From NCBI GenBank assembly GCA_020726505.1, contig JAHLEZ010000038.1, forward strand, positions 186,001 to 250,000: a DNA stretch of 64,000 bases, given 5' to 3'. Shown here in pieces: positions 11,270 through 22,697 of the stretch. Under the pieces are notes generated by a model. That model did no database searches and had not been told where the DNA came from. It saw only the letters and a program-made list of their open reading frames with translations. The DNA comes from Leptodontidium sp. MPI-SDFR-AT-0119 (taxonomy: Eukaryota > Ascomycota > Leotiomycetes > Helotiales > Leptodontidiaceae). The translations under genes and the position numbers were made by a program. Numbering within the stretch: the first letter of the stretch is position 1; each line of letters opens with the position of its first letter.

Positions 11270-11392
11270 TACTACCTTTATTCAGTGGACTGAAAATGGG
11301 TCCCTCCGCTACAAGGTTCCCTAACGAACTAGTAGACTTTCTTTCCCCTGGAGTGGATAGCTCTATTTTCAGTCTACTGAATAAAGGGAGTA
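11270..11392. mobile_element. MITE of Tc1/mariner type (119 bp, TA target)
   Basis: Arms of about 27 bp face each other: the left arm contains CCTTTATTCAGTGGACTGAA (from about 11275) and the right arm is its near-complement ending GAATAAAGGGAG at 11390. Each arm abuts a TA (11270-11271 and 11391-11392). The 65-bp centre has no coding potential. Short length, inverted arms and TA borders fit a non-autonomous mariner-type element. Confidence 0.65.
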
Positions 11393-12487
11393 TAAGAGTT
11401 GAAATTGCAAGAGTTAGGGATAACTCAGCCACTTCAGCAGGGAGTTCTTTCTAAGGCGGGGAATGCAGAATCTCCATTGCCGTCTTGGAGCCCGGAGGAA
11501 TCTGTAGTTCGCAGTCCGTCGTACATTCGTCCAAAACTTCCGCTCAAATCGAACCTTACCTAGGTAAGATGCATTCTAGCTGTGATTAGTAACCCGCCCG
11601 AGCGTACTTACTGATACTACTGAGATTAATAGCTAATTTAAACGGTATCATCCTGACTGTGCAGGACTTTAATATCCGTTTTATGCAAAAGCCTCTCATT
11701 CTCCGCCTCGCATTCTTTCAGTATCTGTTCCTGCAACGCCTCTCAATATGCCTCATTCTAGCTACTATGTGAATTATAACCCTACTGAGAGCTGTTTCCG
11801 CCAGTTACAAATTCTAGAGTTTGCCCAAGCTTGTGGGCGTTTGTGGGGGACGTGGCAAGAAAAGGCGTGGATGGCAGACCTTCGGAGAAGGAGTCAAGTT
11901 TCTGTTCGACAGTAAGTTTGACTGATCCAACATTATTTGATTGTATTAACAAAGGAGACCGACCCAATTCTTCTGATGAAGCATTCCTTACTGAGCGTCG
12001 TACCCAAACCTTGACTCAGCTTGGGGCTGTACTAGATGGTATGCGTTAGATGGTGTGCGTTACAGCTTCTCTTCCAAGGCTCAGATTGAAGACCATTTAT
12101 CCAAAAACAATATCTTAGATATTTTGCAATCGTTTTAGAGATACTCGCCACATACTTGTCGGTTGCTGCCATATAGTCCGGATTTTGGGTACGCAGTTCG
12201 CCCTTGACACGCTGAAGTCAGCCAGGAAAGCCACCACCACTTACTTCAGCATTGAAATACTAGATACCATCAGCTCCTGCTGAGATAATCTGATTTTATA
12301 CTTACGGGGCCAGGACAGGCGGTCAAGTAAAGGCCAGAGATTGAAAAATTTAAGATTCCTCACAATTCTTGTTGTAATGTTATATATGGGAAAAAATGCT
12401 GAGCTGCTACACGATTTGACGAAGTAGTATGGACCCCTTAATCACACCAAAACTTGTTAACGTTCACTCTTGGGACATGCGGATGGG
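11393..12487. other. intergenic region with weak coding-like relic
   Basis: On the plus strand 11760-12330 reads in part like a decayed protein (LQILEFAQACGRLWGTWQEK, then a possible short intron from 11911), but stops are frequent and I recognise no family. Nothing else is visible. Confidence 0.3.
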
Positions 12488-12850
12488 TCATGAAGGCATA
12501 CATTCAGAATTAACAGAGGTCTTTAAATTTGGTTGTCGCTCTTCCTCTATGTCTTCCATCGACGACGTGGCGGTTTCCTTGTCGGCGTGCCAATGCCCGG
12601 CCATTTCTCGATATAGTTGTGACTCTAGGTCACCTGAAGCATTCAGCTGTACACAATATGTCTTTGAATAAAAGCATATAAACGAAGCGACATACCTAGT
12701 CTAACCTCAAACGCCTTGATCCGCGAATGCACCGCCGGCTTCGCGGATTTCCTCGCACGAAACTCGCATATCTTTCTAGATAAGAGGTAACGTGAACAGG
12801 CAGGCTGTCCGCGGTCGCACGCAATCTTGCGACTACGGCAAGAAGTACAG
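12488..12850 (-). pseudogene. Zn(II)2Cys6 transcription factor fragment with a lost zinc ligand
   Basis: The minus strand reads ACTSCRSRKIACDRGQPACS, followed by RY, LLSRKICEF and a basic linker. This is the fungal binuclear zinc cluster C-x2-C-x6-C-x6-C-x2-[Y]-x6-C with the fifth Cys replaced by Tyr, a change one G-to-A step (TGC/TGT to TAC/TAT) would make. A 62-bp GT-AG intron (12634-12695) joins it in frame to GDLESQLYREMAGHW, the usual short coiled-coil segment, which stops after about 45 residues. The regulatory domain is absent. The longer open frame upstream (to 13464) lacks motifs and is probably fortuitous. It may once have been a regulator beside the ABC transporter, which is transcribed in the opposite direction. 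Confidence 0.65.
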
Positions 12851-13842
12851 GCCAATATTCCTATAACGGTTAAAAATTGTGTGCAATTGTGTCCATAGAG
12901 TAAACTGGGCGACAAAAGTCCGCATCCAGAGGAGGCGGACGCTCTCCCGAGATGTATAGAGCAACTCCTACGCCAGTCCATAGCCGGGAGGCGTATCCCG
13001 GTAGTGGGAGTAGGAGTGGTAATGGGATGTCTGTGGTGTCGGACGTGGCAGATCACTAAACATGTCAATATGCTTTGGTGGCTGTCATCATCCTTCATTT
13101 TAGTCAGCCTCCGTGGCTGGGGATGGCCTGCTAGTTCAAACCTTAGACGGGCCATGATTACTGAACGGCGCCCAGCACGAATCTCTCTCGCACTTGCGGC
13201 AGAACCTGGGGATGAATTGTCCGGAGATCGAGACAAGCGACCTGGAGGCCCCACTCGGCCGCAGACGAGGAATGGCACGTGCCTTGGCCTTGCTGACTCT
13301 GCTGGCGAAAGGTCGGCAGCCGTGTCCATCTCGCCCTTTCTCTGTTGAGCCGCTTGACTACGCGCGGTGAGATGAAGCAGGGGGCAGGAGGGTACGAACC
13401 ACTTTTCCACCTCATGTTCCTTCGCAGTCACAGCCAGGCGTTCTTGACCTTTGAAACTGCGCACGCAAGTGCGAGAGACGGTGGCCAGTGGCTGTCAGGG
13501 AAGGTCGGGTTAAGGTTAGTTGGTCATGGACACACCCCGTCCGGAGCGAATGAAAATGCGTGCGGCGTGGCTAGCGACCAGAGAGACGTAGCTTTCTGCC
13601 TTGCAAATTGGCCTGCACTGCACGAGAAAGTCTCGCTGGTTCGGAAGTTGATTCTGATTACCTGGAGGCTAATTTGGAAGGAGGCAGGCTGGCGCCTACA
13701 AGAGGAAAGCATGCCTGTCTCGCACATGGCCTGGCTCTATCTCCTTGTATCCTGATATCCCTATATCCTTGGGTTTCTTCCCGCACTTCGTTCCTGAGTG
13801 GTGATTGCTTCTCATTCCTTCTAATCCATCCCCCTCTAAGTC
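12851..13842. other. upstream region of the ABC transporter gene
   Basis: About 1 kb without a convincing gene; overlapping open frames on both strands lack motifs. A TCCGTGG sequence near 13109 resembles the core of fungal pleiotropic-drug-response elements, but a single 7-mer is weak evidence. Confidence 0.4.
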
Positions 13843-16800
13843 ATGACATCCCAACAACCAGACAGACCAATGACTCCGGGTGGTGGAGGAGAGCAGTCGA
13901 GTGAGAACATGGTCACCAGGACTCTGTCCCGTATCTCTCGCATTGCGTCCAAAGCCTACGGCGAAACGTATCCTGATGAGGAGAACGACACCACTGACGA
14001 TGATGCCTCGAATTGGGATCGAATGCCCGAGGTCAAGGCATTGAGAGGAGAAGATGGCAGTGAGAACGGCGCGCAGAAAGCACGCAGGCTCGGTGTTACT
14101 TGGTCGGGTCTGACAATCAAAGGCATTGGCGCCGATGCTTCCTTTAATGAGAATGTGGTCTCGCAAGCCCTGCCAGAAAAGCTGAAGGGTGGTGGGGGAG
14201 CTGGTCAAGAATCGCTTCGAACCATTGTACACGACAGTCATGGCTGTGTGAAGCCCGGAGAGATGCTTCTGGTCTTGGGACGTCCGGGTGCTGGCTGCAC
14301 AAGCCTTCTAAAAGTCCTGTCTAATCGAAGATCGGAGTTTGTTGAAGTAGACGGCCAGGTCAACTTCGGCTCGTTGAGCCCCCAGGAAGCAACACAATAT
14401 CGAGGTCAGATTATCATGAACACCGAGCAGGAGCTCTTCTATCCAACTCTGACCGTTGGTGAAACAATCGACTTCGCGACTCGAATGAAAACACCAAAGA
14501 CGACCGCCCCTGGCTTTGCATCCGCCGAAGAATCCCGAGTCGGCAGTCGAGACTTCTTATTGAAGCTGCTTGGAATTCAACACACTTTCAATACCAAGGT
14601 TGGCAACGAGTTCATCCGTGGCGTTTCGGGTGGAGAGAGGAAGCGAGTCAGTATTGTCGAGGCAATGGCAACACGGGGTAGCGTCTATTGCTGGGACAAT
14701 CCCACAAGAGGCCTCGACGCCAGCACTGCACGTGAGTACCCTTCTAGTTACAAAGTGCTGCTTGTCTTTTATAATTTTGCTGCTCTATCTCGATTCGGTG
14801 ATTCCGAACATTGAGCAGCGAGTCTTCGCACTTGTTCTTGTGCTTTTCGCAAATATGCCTCCCGCTAACTTCTTGCGCAGTTCAATACACAAAAGCTCTC
14901 CGAGACATGACAACTATCTTTGGCCTTTCTACTATTGTTACCATCTATCAGGCTGGCAATGGGATTTATGACTTGTTCGACAAGGTGTTGGTGCTGGATG
15001 AAGGCAAACAGATTTACTACGGGCCATTGAAAGCAGCAAAACCGTTTATGGAGGATCTTGCGTTCGTGTGTGCTGATGGTGCCAACGTCGCAGACTTTCT
15101 TACTAGTTGGTATCTTCTGTCCTAAGCTCTACCAAAACTTACTGACTCTTCGGCAGGTGTCACCGTACCTACGGAGCGTAGGATTCGCTCAGATTGTGAA
15201 GCCAAATTTCCCAGAACTGCAAAGGCAATCTTAGCAGAGTACCAAGCATCTACCATCAAGAAAGATATGATGGCCGAATATGGGTATCCAACAACCCAGG
15301 AAGCAAAGAGCAACACCGAGGAATTTGTACAAGCCATCAAAGATGAAAAGCACGACAGCAAGTTGATGGGCAGCCTGCCCGTCACGGTCGGATTTACTAA
15401 CCAAGTGAAAGTAGCAACGATTCGTCAATACCAGATCATCCGTGGAGACCTACGAGTAGTAATAGTCAAGCAAGTTTCGAATCTCGTCCAAGCACTATCA
15501 GCAGGGTCCCTTTTCTACAATACATCGACTGACACATCGGGATTGTTCCTGAGATCTGGGGCTCTGTTCTTAGCCCTGCTCTTCAATTCCCTCTTGGCAC
15601 AATCCGAGGTTACCGATTCCTTCTTTGGCCGGCCTGTGCTTGCAAAGCAAAAGGGTTTCGCCCTTTACCACCCAGCCGCTGTCGTCATTGCGCAGATTAT
15701 CACTGACATCCCGATTTTCCTGCTTCAAGTCACTATCTTCTCACTCATCCTTTACTTCTTGGTCGGACTCACCGTTTCGGCGAGCGCTTTCTTTATCTTC
15801 TGGTTCATTCTCTTCACTACTATTATGACCATGACGGGACTATTCAGAACAATCGGCGCTGCTTTCCCGACCTTCGATGCGGCTAGCAAACTATCTGGCT
15901 TGGCCGTCAACGCCGTGCTCTTGTACAACGGATACATGATTCGAAAGCCGGACATGCATCCGTGGTTTGTGTGGTAAGTTACTCCTACCACTTAGAGTTC
16001 CATTGGTTGACAAAATTTCCAGGATATATTGGATCAACCCTCTTTCATATGCGTACAATGCCCTCCTCTCCAACGAATTTCATGACAAGCTTCTGCCTTG
16101 TGTGGGCCCTAATCTCGTGCCAAATGGGCCTGGATACGGATCAAGTGCCAACCAGGCATGTACTGGGGTGCGAGGTGCGAGTCTAGGCGCCACGAGTCTC
16201 ACAGGTGAAGAGTATCTAGACAGCCTCAAATACAGTCACTCGGATCTGGCGAGAAATATTGGGATTGTATGGTAAGCGGCTGCCCTAACTTCATACGAAC
16301 GAGCATGGCTGACAGTCTGTTATAGGTGCTTCTGGTTCTTATACCTGGTTGTGACCATTGTGTTCACATCGAGGTGGGCGGAAACCGCCCCCAGGAGTGG
16401 GCAATTGCTAGTTCCACGCAAATTCACCAAGAAGCCTGTTCGGTCGTCGCCGCAAGACGAGGAGGCGCGAGGAAACGATGAAAAGATCAACATATCGAGC
16501 ACCTCTTCGGACATGAAGAACGCCACGCCACCAGATACGTCCTTGATCCAGAACACGTCTGTGTTCACGTGGAAAAATCTTACATACACAGTTCAGACCC
16601 CACAGGGGCCACGTGTGTTGCTCAATAATGTCCACGGCTGGGTGAAGCCAGGCATGTTAGGTGCATTGATGGGGTCGTCGGGTGCTGGCAAAACAACCTT
16701 ACTAGACGTTCTGGCGCAGAGGAAAACAGACGGCACTATTAATGGAAATGTTCTGGTGGACGGGCAACCCCTGCAAGTTAGCTTTCAGCGCTCTGCTGGC

Positions 16801-18590
16801 TACTGTGAGCAGCTGGACGTTCATGAGTCATTAGCGTAAGTTTCCCTTCAGATGTTTGGTCATCTAAACCTTCAATGGACTATGACTGATATGTTTCTGC
16901 AGAACTGTGAGGGAAGCTTTGGAATTCTCTGCGCTCTTACGACAGTCTCGCAAAACCTCCCGCGAAGAGAAGCTCAAATATGTTGATGTTATTATAAACC
17001 TCCTGGAAATGCATGACATCGAAAATTGCCTGGTCGGAACCCCCGGCGGCGCTGGACTTTCCGTCGAACAAAGAAAGAGATTGACCATTGGAGTCGAACT
17101 CGTGGCAAAGCCAAGCATTCTCATTTTCCTGGACGAGCCAACTTCTGGTCTGGATGGTCAGGCTGCGTTTAATATCATTCGGTTCCTCAAGAAGCTGGCC
17201 GCAGCTGGACAAGCAATTCTGGTGACGATTCATCAACCGAGTGCTCAGTTGTTTTCCCAGTTCGATACCCTATTGTTATTAGCTAAGGGAGGCAACACAG
17301 TCTACTTCGGAGATATTGGCGAGAATGGCGCGCAAATCAAAGAATACTTCGGGCGTCACGATGCCCCTTGTCCCCCAGACGCTAACCCAGCTGAGCATAT
17401 GATCGATGTCGTTTCGAGCCGCCACGGCAAAGACTGGAAGAAGATATGGCTTGAGTCTCCAGAGCATGAGAAGATGCTGGCAGAGCTTGGTGGAATGGTT
17501 GCCGTAGCGGCTGCCTCCCCTCCACGCACAGCCGACGACGGATTCGAGTTCGCTGTGCCACTTTGGGAACAAATGACAATTGTTTCGCATCGTATGCAGA
17601 TCGCACTATGGCGTAACACAGAATACGTCAACAACAAGTTCTCCCTTCATATTGCCATCGGACTTTTCGCCGGATTCTCGTTTTGGATGGTGGGAGATAG
17701 CGTCGCGGAAATGCAATTGCGGCTCTTCGCAGTATTTCAGTTCATCTTCGTCGCACCGGGAGTCATTGGTACGTTCAGTTCTCTATTCGCCTCTCAGATC
17801 AAGTCCAATTGTGTAGCATTCTAACATTATCACAGCGCAATTGCAGCCACTTTTCATCGAGAAGAGAGACATCTATGACGCTCGAGAAAAGAAAGCCAAA
17901 ATGTATAGCTGGATCGCCTTCGTCACTGCTCTGATCGTTGCCGAACTGCCATATCTCCTCATTTGCGGATTGCAGTTCTTCCTCTGCTTTTACTTCACCG
18001 TCGGATATCCTGGAGAGGCGAGCAAAGCAGGCCCTGTTCTTTTGGTCATGCTTATGTATGAGTTTGTCTACACTGGAATCGGTCAATTCATCGCAGCCTA
18101 CGCCCCGAATGCCGTTGCGGCGTCTCTCGCCAACCCTCTCATCATCCTCACTCTGGCCGGTTACTGTGGTGTTCTAGTCCCATATCAGGTCATCACAGAG
18201 TTCTGGAGATACTGGCTCTACTACATGAATCCATTCAACTACATGATGGGCTCCCTCTTGATCTTCACTTCATGGAACACCAAGGTCCGCTGCCAGGAAA
18301 GCGAGTTCGCAGTTTTCGAACCTCTAGGGAACCAGACATGCGGGGAGTACCTAGGCAACTACATGCTGGGAATGGGCGTTGGAGCTAATCTCACCAATCC
18401 TGATGCGACCACAAGCTGCAAGGTATGCCAGTACAAGGCCGGCTCGGATTATCTCAAGACCCTTAACCTCCCAGAGGAGTACTATGGATGGAGGGATATT
18501 GGGATTTTCTTCATCTTCGTCATTTCGAGCTATGGCTTGGTCTACCTTCTGATGAAGCTTCGAACCAAGAAGACCAAGAAGGCCGAATGA
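13843..18590 (+). CDS. PDR-type ABC multidrug transporter (full size)
   Basis: Model: join(13843..14731, 14881..15105, 15157..15973, 16023..16271, 16326..16835, 16903..17768, 17836..18590), 1436 aa, six GT-AG introns. It predicts a plasma-membrane efflux pump of ABCG/PDR layout (NBD-TMD)2. The N-terminal NBD has the usual PDR degenerate Walker A GRPGAGCT (Cys for Lys, near residue 146), signature VSGGERKR near 261, and a Walker B region [13 protein letters not shown] with Asn for the catalytic Glu. The second NBD has canonical GSSGAGKT near 843 and [12 protein letters not shown], with the degenerate signature [12 protein letters not shown]. This asymmetry is normal in the family, so only one ATP site is expected to be catalytic. 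Hydrophobic segments follow each NBD, and a Lys-rich tail ends the protein. Intron 2 uses a GTTGGT donor. Length fits the family (about 1450-1500). Transported compounds cannot be inferred. Confidence 0.93.
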
Positions 18591-18880
18591 TCGATTGATC
18601 GAGTGCAGGAAGGGAGGAAGAGGGAATGGAATGAGCGTCCTGCGACATGGAGCGTCTTCCCCTCTTGTACCCTCCCTCCCTTATGTTGGAGTTTTGAAAT
18701 TCTGTTACCTACCTGCCTGGAGTTTCATCTTGTCGTCATCGTCATCGTCGTCGCTGTAGATTTTCTTTTATGCTGTTCGTGTCTGTTCTATAGTCTTCTC
18801 CAGCGTCCCCATTTAAATTGGCTTGGCTCGGTGCGGTTTAAGTTGATAGCAGCCTCCCTGCCACAGGAACTAATCTAGAA
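18591..18880. other. 3' flank of the ABC transporter
   Basis: Pyrimidine-rich sequence with no ORF of note; it probably contains the 3' UTR and the border to the decayed permease gene. Confidence 0.4.
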
Positions 18881-19702
18881 GTTGCAGGATCCTTCCTCTC
18901 TTTCATGGCCATCTACTTCTCCTCCTCATCCAGATGGTGCTCAATGGCCTCTAACTACTACTGCAACTACCCTGCTACTACTAGGTCTTAGAAGATATTT
19001 TTCCTCACTCTATTCGGAATTTCTATCCCGACTATTTTCACTACAGCCATCGGCTCCTACTTAGGCAATATAGTAGTATACACGAATAAATTAGCCAACC
19101 CCCTCTTAGCTAACGCAATTAAACACTATGGTCTCGGAGGCCTACTACGAGAATCCTACCACCTAATAGGTTTCTCTAAGTTCTGCCTCGTGCTTCTCGT
19201 CTTCTCCGTCCTCGGAAACAACATCGCCATAAACTACTCTTCAAGACTCAGTCTTCAACTCTTAGGCCACTACTTCCACGCCATCCCCCGCTTTATCTAG
19301 TCCTTCCTAAACGCTCTAGTAATTGCCGTCCTCGTTATCGCAAGCTGTGAACATCTCTCAACAATCGTCAGTAATTTCGTCTCTTTACTTAGCTACTAGA
19401 CAATCTCATTCACCTTTATTCTATTAGTTAAAGATTAATAGTTCCGTCGCACTAAAGGCTACGATCTAAATGTCTAGGATATGCCCGGGAAACTTCCTTA
19501 GGGGCTTACTACTGTCGTGGCACTACTCGCCGGGTATCTAGGTAGTGGTGTGCCAGGCATGGCCCAAACTTAGTACGTAGGAAAAATTGCGGCCAAGTTT
19601 GGTACATATGGTGGAGATGTTGGTATTTATCTCTCGGGCGCGATTACATTACTTGTGTATCCTCCTGCGAGATGGTATGAGAGGAAGGTTACTCATCGCT
19701 AG
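18881..19702 (+). pseudogene. NCS1 purine-cytosine permease, RIP-killed
   Basis: One frame reads as the C-terminal half of an NCS1 (FCY2-like) nucleobase:cation symporter. It starts with GSFLSFMAIYFSSSSRW and NYYCNYPAT, then FFLTLFGISIPTIFTTAIGS, GLGGLLRES, LLVFSVLGNNIAINYSS, AIPRF, SNFVSLLSY, GYDLN, MAQT and YPPARWYERK. At least eight in-frame stops occur, several where Trp is expected (after AIPRFI, LLSY, LN and MAQT), the TGG-to-TAG change RIP causes. The N-terminal half is not recognisable upstream. It lies directly behind the ABC transporter on the same strand. Confidence 0.8.
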
Positions 19703-20096
19703 GTTTCATCGGGTGTATTCTTGAATCTTCATGATATTTATGTAGAGACTCAGTAGAGTCTAAAAGTGGAACACAGTACGATGTGTAGAATTTAATCTTG
19801 ATTTGATCGTGGGCTCTCTGCATTTGTTTCACATCGATATTCTCCATATCGTGAGCCTCGACCTTGATCGCAGTCCATCTTCTTCTCATCTACTTATCAG
19901 ACCAGCCAAGATGGCATTTTACATTCTTCAGTACTCTCGTACGTATCCTCAGGGGCTTGTCTACACTAATCTGCAAGCCACGTGATTTTTCACCATATTG
20001 TATGACTTCCACCTTCTTTCGTCAAGGTTTGACAGCCTATTGTTTCCGATTATTCTTCATACGATGCCCTCCCTTGCATGTTGCTCGGCACTCACC

Positions 20097-20944
20097 CATG
20101 AAGATCTCGAAAGCAATTCTGATCTCATCGCTTCATCTTGCCACAAGTGGCAGCACAACATCATGCCGTGGGAGTTTCAGCGAAGAAAGACGTACATCAC
20201 TGCAGCTCATATTACGTCAGTCAATGAGACAAGACTGAAATTCATGCTTTCATGGCAGGTCAGATTGACAATTGAGCGATCTCTCGTGCTGGATGAACAT
20301 CAACGTATGGGTTGTTCAATGATCATGTCCTAAGATAAGTTGGGGTTTATGACCCCGACAAAGACAAAATGGTAGACATTCTCGAATTTCCTAGTATATC
20401 GCATAATTCTAAATACCACATCGGCAGAGTCGGCATCGACAAACGAACCGGCCTCCTCTCAATCGTCATCGACGACGCTGTAGCTTTCGGAACAGTCCCA
20501 CCCGATGTCTCCGGCACAAATTTTATCATACTCTAGGATCCCGAAACCAAAGAACTACTCTACAAAGTCAACCTCATAGATACTCTATATAGGAAATACG
20601 GCGGTTTCTAAGACGTCGAGTAAGATCCGGATGGGAATGTATACGTTGTTAGTACCTTCCCGGGGAGTATTTTGAAAGTGGACAAATCGAGGGGACAGAG
20701 AGCGCTAAAAGTCACCCCCTAATATGTTCCTCAACCCATCGATAGCACTCAGATTAGCTTTAGCGGTCTCGCAGCGAAAGATGAGACTTTTTTAGTCAAC
20801 GACAACAATAGTAGCCAGAATGCTTAGATTCGACATGCGTTCTTTAGTGGGGAAGCCAACCGTCATTCCTTTGACACCAAACCACACACTGTGAAGCTAG
20901 CGAGCTCGGCACAGCTTGAAATATTCGACAGGTTACGTGAGTGA
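20097..20944 (+). pseudogene. TRI14-like (SMP-30-type propeller) gene, RIP-killed
   Basis: From about 20369 one frame reads MVDILEFPSISHNSKYHIG, RVGIDKRTGLLSIVIDDA, PPDVSGTNFIIL, KYGGF and DPDGNVYVVSTFPGSILKVD, then YVPQPID and SGLAAKDETFLVNDN. This is the order seen in the TRI14-like secreted family known from trichothecene clusters and many other fungi. In-frame TAG/TAA stops sit where Trp or Gln are expected. A candidate start with signal-like MKISKAILISSLHL lies at 20097 and VNETRLKFMLSW at about 20222, but these are in a shifted frame, so N-terminal frameshifts or lost introns are needed. The 3' third is missing. Membership of the family does not imply toxin production here. Confidence 0.7.
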
Positions 20945-21257
20945 GGAACATTAAACTTCGTTGCCCTCCCTCAGGTAAGCATGTCGAACTCCAGTCCAAA
21001 GCCATGACTAAGCACAAGAGCCTCAATGAGGGGTAAAGACTTAGTTGAAGCTCAGGGCCAAGAAGTGATAAGGGAACCAACACGTGCGGTTGTGTCACTG
21101 AAACGTCATCCTACTGTAATTCAACAAGTGCAGCAGGCTGACTTCAAGTGCTCCACTGTTGAGGATAGCACGTAGACGGCCATTGAAATCTTCTAAAGCT
21201 CAATCACAGCCTTTGAATAACCGAGCACTCAAGAAGAGGAGGAAGCGAAAGCTCGCG

Positions 21258-21731
21258 ATGGACAGGAACGAACCCGCAGCCAGGAAAGGTCCGCGACTCA
21301 ATTCAGAAGATCGGCTGAGAAGCCGTTTCTATAAGCCGTTAATCCTCCTTTATCTTATGGACCGAAATGGGGAGCTCCGGGTTTCACGTTGCCCCTCAGA
21401 GGATCGAGTCACAGATCATCTACAACTGCGTGAATTGAGGCGGACATTCTTGGACCAACTTGCTTACGTGTGTGACCACGCCAAGGGTGGAGATACCGTT
21501 ACAGCTATTGCCCTAGAAGCACAACCATCTGGTGTTACTTTCTGGGTCACCTCCAATACCAACTTCTTGATGGCGACAACCTCTTTTCTCCAAGGGATAT
21601 TGACCGCCTTGCAAACCCTTACATTTTCCTCATCCGACAATTCAACAGCTAGCACAGAGAATGAACTTTTTCAGCGCTGTGTTAACTTCAATATGAAGAG
21701 GATCAAAGCATATTATACCCTACTGGAATAA
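21258..21731 (+). CDS. conserved fungal hypothetical protein (short form)
   Basis: 157 aa from the ATG at 21258; the frame is open upstream to 21159 but has no earlier ATG. It reads ELRRTFLDQLAYVCDHAKGG, then DTVTAIALEAQPSGVTFWV and SNTN. I recall this block from many uncharacterised Pezizomycotina proteins, but know no name or function for it. Those proteins are usually longer, so this copy may be truncated, although the frame has no internal stops. A basic Lys/Arg run precedes the start. The neighbours are decayed multicopy genes, so a mobile or subtelomeric origin is possible. Confidence 0.45.
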   Translation: MDRNEPAARKGPRLNSEDRLRSRFYKPLILLYLMDRNGELRVSRCPSEDRVTDHLQLRELRRTFLDQLAYVCDHAKGGDTVTAIALEAQPSGVTFWVTSNTNFLMATTSFLQGILTALQTLTFSSSDNSTASTENELFQRCVNFNMKRIKAYYTLLE

Positions 21732-21878
21732 GGGTTGGCTGTCTTGGCGTCGGTTATGACATAACCCAGAGATTGGGGCCCGTGCACGCGCGAGGGACGC
21801 GTCAGAAACCGCGTGGGTTATGTAGTAGAAAACCGTTTGGCCATCCATCTTAGAATACTACCCATGAATTGACTCGAT

Positions 21879-22697
21879 ATGGAGCCTGCCTCGGACCCCT
21901 TTCTTGCACGTCTCCACCTCTATGTCGACCCAAAGGAGCAGCTGCTGATTTGCGGTGAGTGCGGGTACGCTCTCGCTGTTGAGCGATCCCAGGCCACGTC
22001 TCACCTCCGCGACAAGCACCGTATTGATTAGGGAGACCGGAGAGGTCTGACAAAGCACCTGAATGCTCGATACCCTCAGGGATTTCGCAATCCTGCAGAG
22101 GTTCCGTTGCGGGCTAATGGCTCCGAAATTCACCCTCGACTTGGAGTGCACGAAGGCTTCGCGTGCTGTAGCTATCGCACTGTCAATTATCACGAACTCA
22201 CGAAGCATATCTCCCAGAAGCACTTGGGTGACCGCCAGGCTACAAGTGCAAGGATTAGTAACCTTTATGACGATGTTTATTTACAGACTTGGACTCACGG
22301 CGCCTCTCGGCGATACTGGATTGTTAAGAAGAACGGAAGCACGATTCGGCCAGTTGCTGGCCGAGGTGTGAGTGAACATATAAAGTCGGCACGCCAGCGA
22401 GAGCGTGCAAGGGCTGAAGAACAAGAGCGTACACAGAGCACGAATACGATCGCACCAGCACTAGCCGGAACACGTCCGTGGATGGAGCGGACGCGGTGGG
22501 AAATCACTTATTAGGGCTTCCGCCGTGATATCTTACGGAGTCTTACCGAGATGCCCTGGGGCTCTCCGTGGACAGATCACGTCCTTGGGCCAAGTTCAAA
22601 CCCCACGGATCCAGGACTCGTGAGTCCGCAAGATGATGAGGCCAAGATTGCCCTCTTGATGGTAGCCGTAGATCATGTGCTTGATCGTTGTGAGGAA
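21879..22697 (+). pseudogene. OrsD/DUF3505 C2H2-type protein fragment
   Basis: One frame from ATG 21879 reads LLICGECGYALAVERSQATS with HLRDKH, then HEGFACCSYRTVNYHELTKH and ISQKHLGDR, then YDDVYLQTWTHGASRRYWIV. Two Cys/His finger-like units spaced by an RxLxxH linker match the OrsD-like (DUF3505) domain found in fungal proteins, including some linked to RecQ-like helicases. Stops (TAG) at about 22029 and 22513 interrupt an otherwise open frame. After about 22697 the same frame continues with LINE ORF1-like sequence. Confidence 0.65.

Noticed and set aside
10891..11454. 187-aa open frame on the plus strand
   Set aside because: It runs straight through the 119-bp MITE and has no recognisable domain, so it is probably chance.
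12851..13464. Open minus frame extending the Zn2Cys6 fragment to a 273-aa protein
   Set aside because: The added 180 residues show no motif and overlap other long open frames in GC-richer DNA; a splice acceptor just before the zinc cluster is more likely.
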